From assembly GCA_018240405.1 (NCBI GenBank), contig JAFEFW010000615.1:1-64000 (forward strand): a DNA stretch of 64,000 nucleotides. The letters are read 5' to 3'. Numbering within the stretch: the first letter of the stretch is position 1; each line of letters begins with the position of its first letter. Shown one piece after another: positions 63,970-64,000 of the stretch. Source of the DNA: Pseudomonadota bacterium. Lineage in GTDB: Bacteria > Pseudomonadota > Alphaproteobacteria > Acetobacterales > Acetobacteraceae. The position numbers and the translations under genes were made by a program. The notes below the pieces were generated by a model. It made no database searches. It saw nothing but the letters and a program-made list of their open reading frames with translations, and was not told the origin of the DNA.

Positions 63970-64000
63970 GCCGTCGTCAGGATTGCACGCGGACGATCCG

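Noticed and set aside
1-64000. tRNA, rRNA, CRISPR array, insertion sequence or prophage
   Set aside because: No cloverleaf with GTTCRA-type T-loop, no rRNA blocks, no spaced direct repeats, and no transposase, integrase or phage structural motif was seen while reading both strands.

Overview
The window is a high-GC, gene-dense stretch of bacterial chromosome. It most likely comes from an alphaproteobacterium of the Rhodospirillales/Acetobacteraceae type. The clues are the runs lysC - nitronate monooxygenase - ptsP, an HTH/DUF4115 (RodZ-like) gene followed by ispG, and hisS - prfA - prmC - DUF4167, the single unlinked lpxB, and frequent GTG/TTG starts. The taxonomic call is inference. I saw no rRNA, tRNA, insertion sequence, prophage or CRISPR array.

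Left part (1-9,645). A truncated LVIVD-repeat protein is followed by a catabolic-looking group: two family III CoA-transferases, an MFS carrier, a tandem dimeric alpha/beta-barrel protein and an isochorismatase-type cysteine hydrolase. Exported enzymes follow: a thioredoxin-fold redoxin, a Tat-type dienelactone hydrolase and a lytic transglycosylase.

Second part (9,781-20,431). A radical SAM protein converges on a three-gene operon of carrier protein, MBOAT acyltransferase and SGNH esterase/transferase. That operon looks like a D-alanylation (Dlt-type) system stripped of its adenylating enzyme. Then come YqgE, a DUF35-like/thiolase-like pair in which both proteins have lost their usual cysteines, an efflux MFS, an alpha/beta hydrolase with a divergent HTH regulator, and an unlinked lpxD with a TTG start. 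A long near-perfect palindrome lies between the thiolase and efflux genes.

Third part (20,432-36,111). This is accessory metabolism: a peptide-type solute-binding protein, a YciE-like ferritin fold, a third CoA-transferase with Glu at the usual catalytic Asp, a sugar-type ABC importer without an ATPase gene, an HsaC/HsaA-like dioxygenase-monooxygenase pair, a zinc metallopeptidase, pgk, a nucleoside deoxyribosyltransferase, a phytanoyl-CoA-dioxygenase-like enzyme, a PEP-CTERM-like secreted protein and a ModE-type regulator.

Fourth part (36,112-59,910). This is the housekeeping core: lpxB, ubiG, lysC, nitronate monooxygenase, ptsP, a RodZ-like gene, ispG, hisS, prfA, prmC, DUF4167, a NUDIX protein, an Atm1-type ABC exporter, rpmB, hydrolases, a patatin, a flavin reductase overlapping a TVP38 membrane protein, trxB and a LysR regulator. 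A HEPN/MNT nucleotidyltransferase pair is inserted between ispG and hisS.

Right end (59,911-64,000). A 474-base gap holds four perfect small hairpins in a row, then a textbook intrinsic terminator, which is a strong candidate for an unannotated small RNA. It is followed by a secreted GH5-like glycosidase, a divergent GT-C-type membrane glycosyltransferase, and an alpha/beta hydrolase that carries the full residue set of fluoroacetate dehalogenases.
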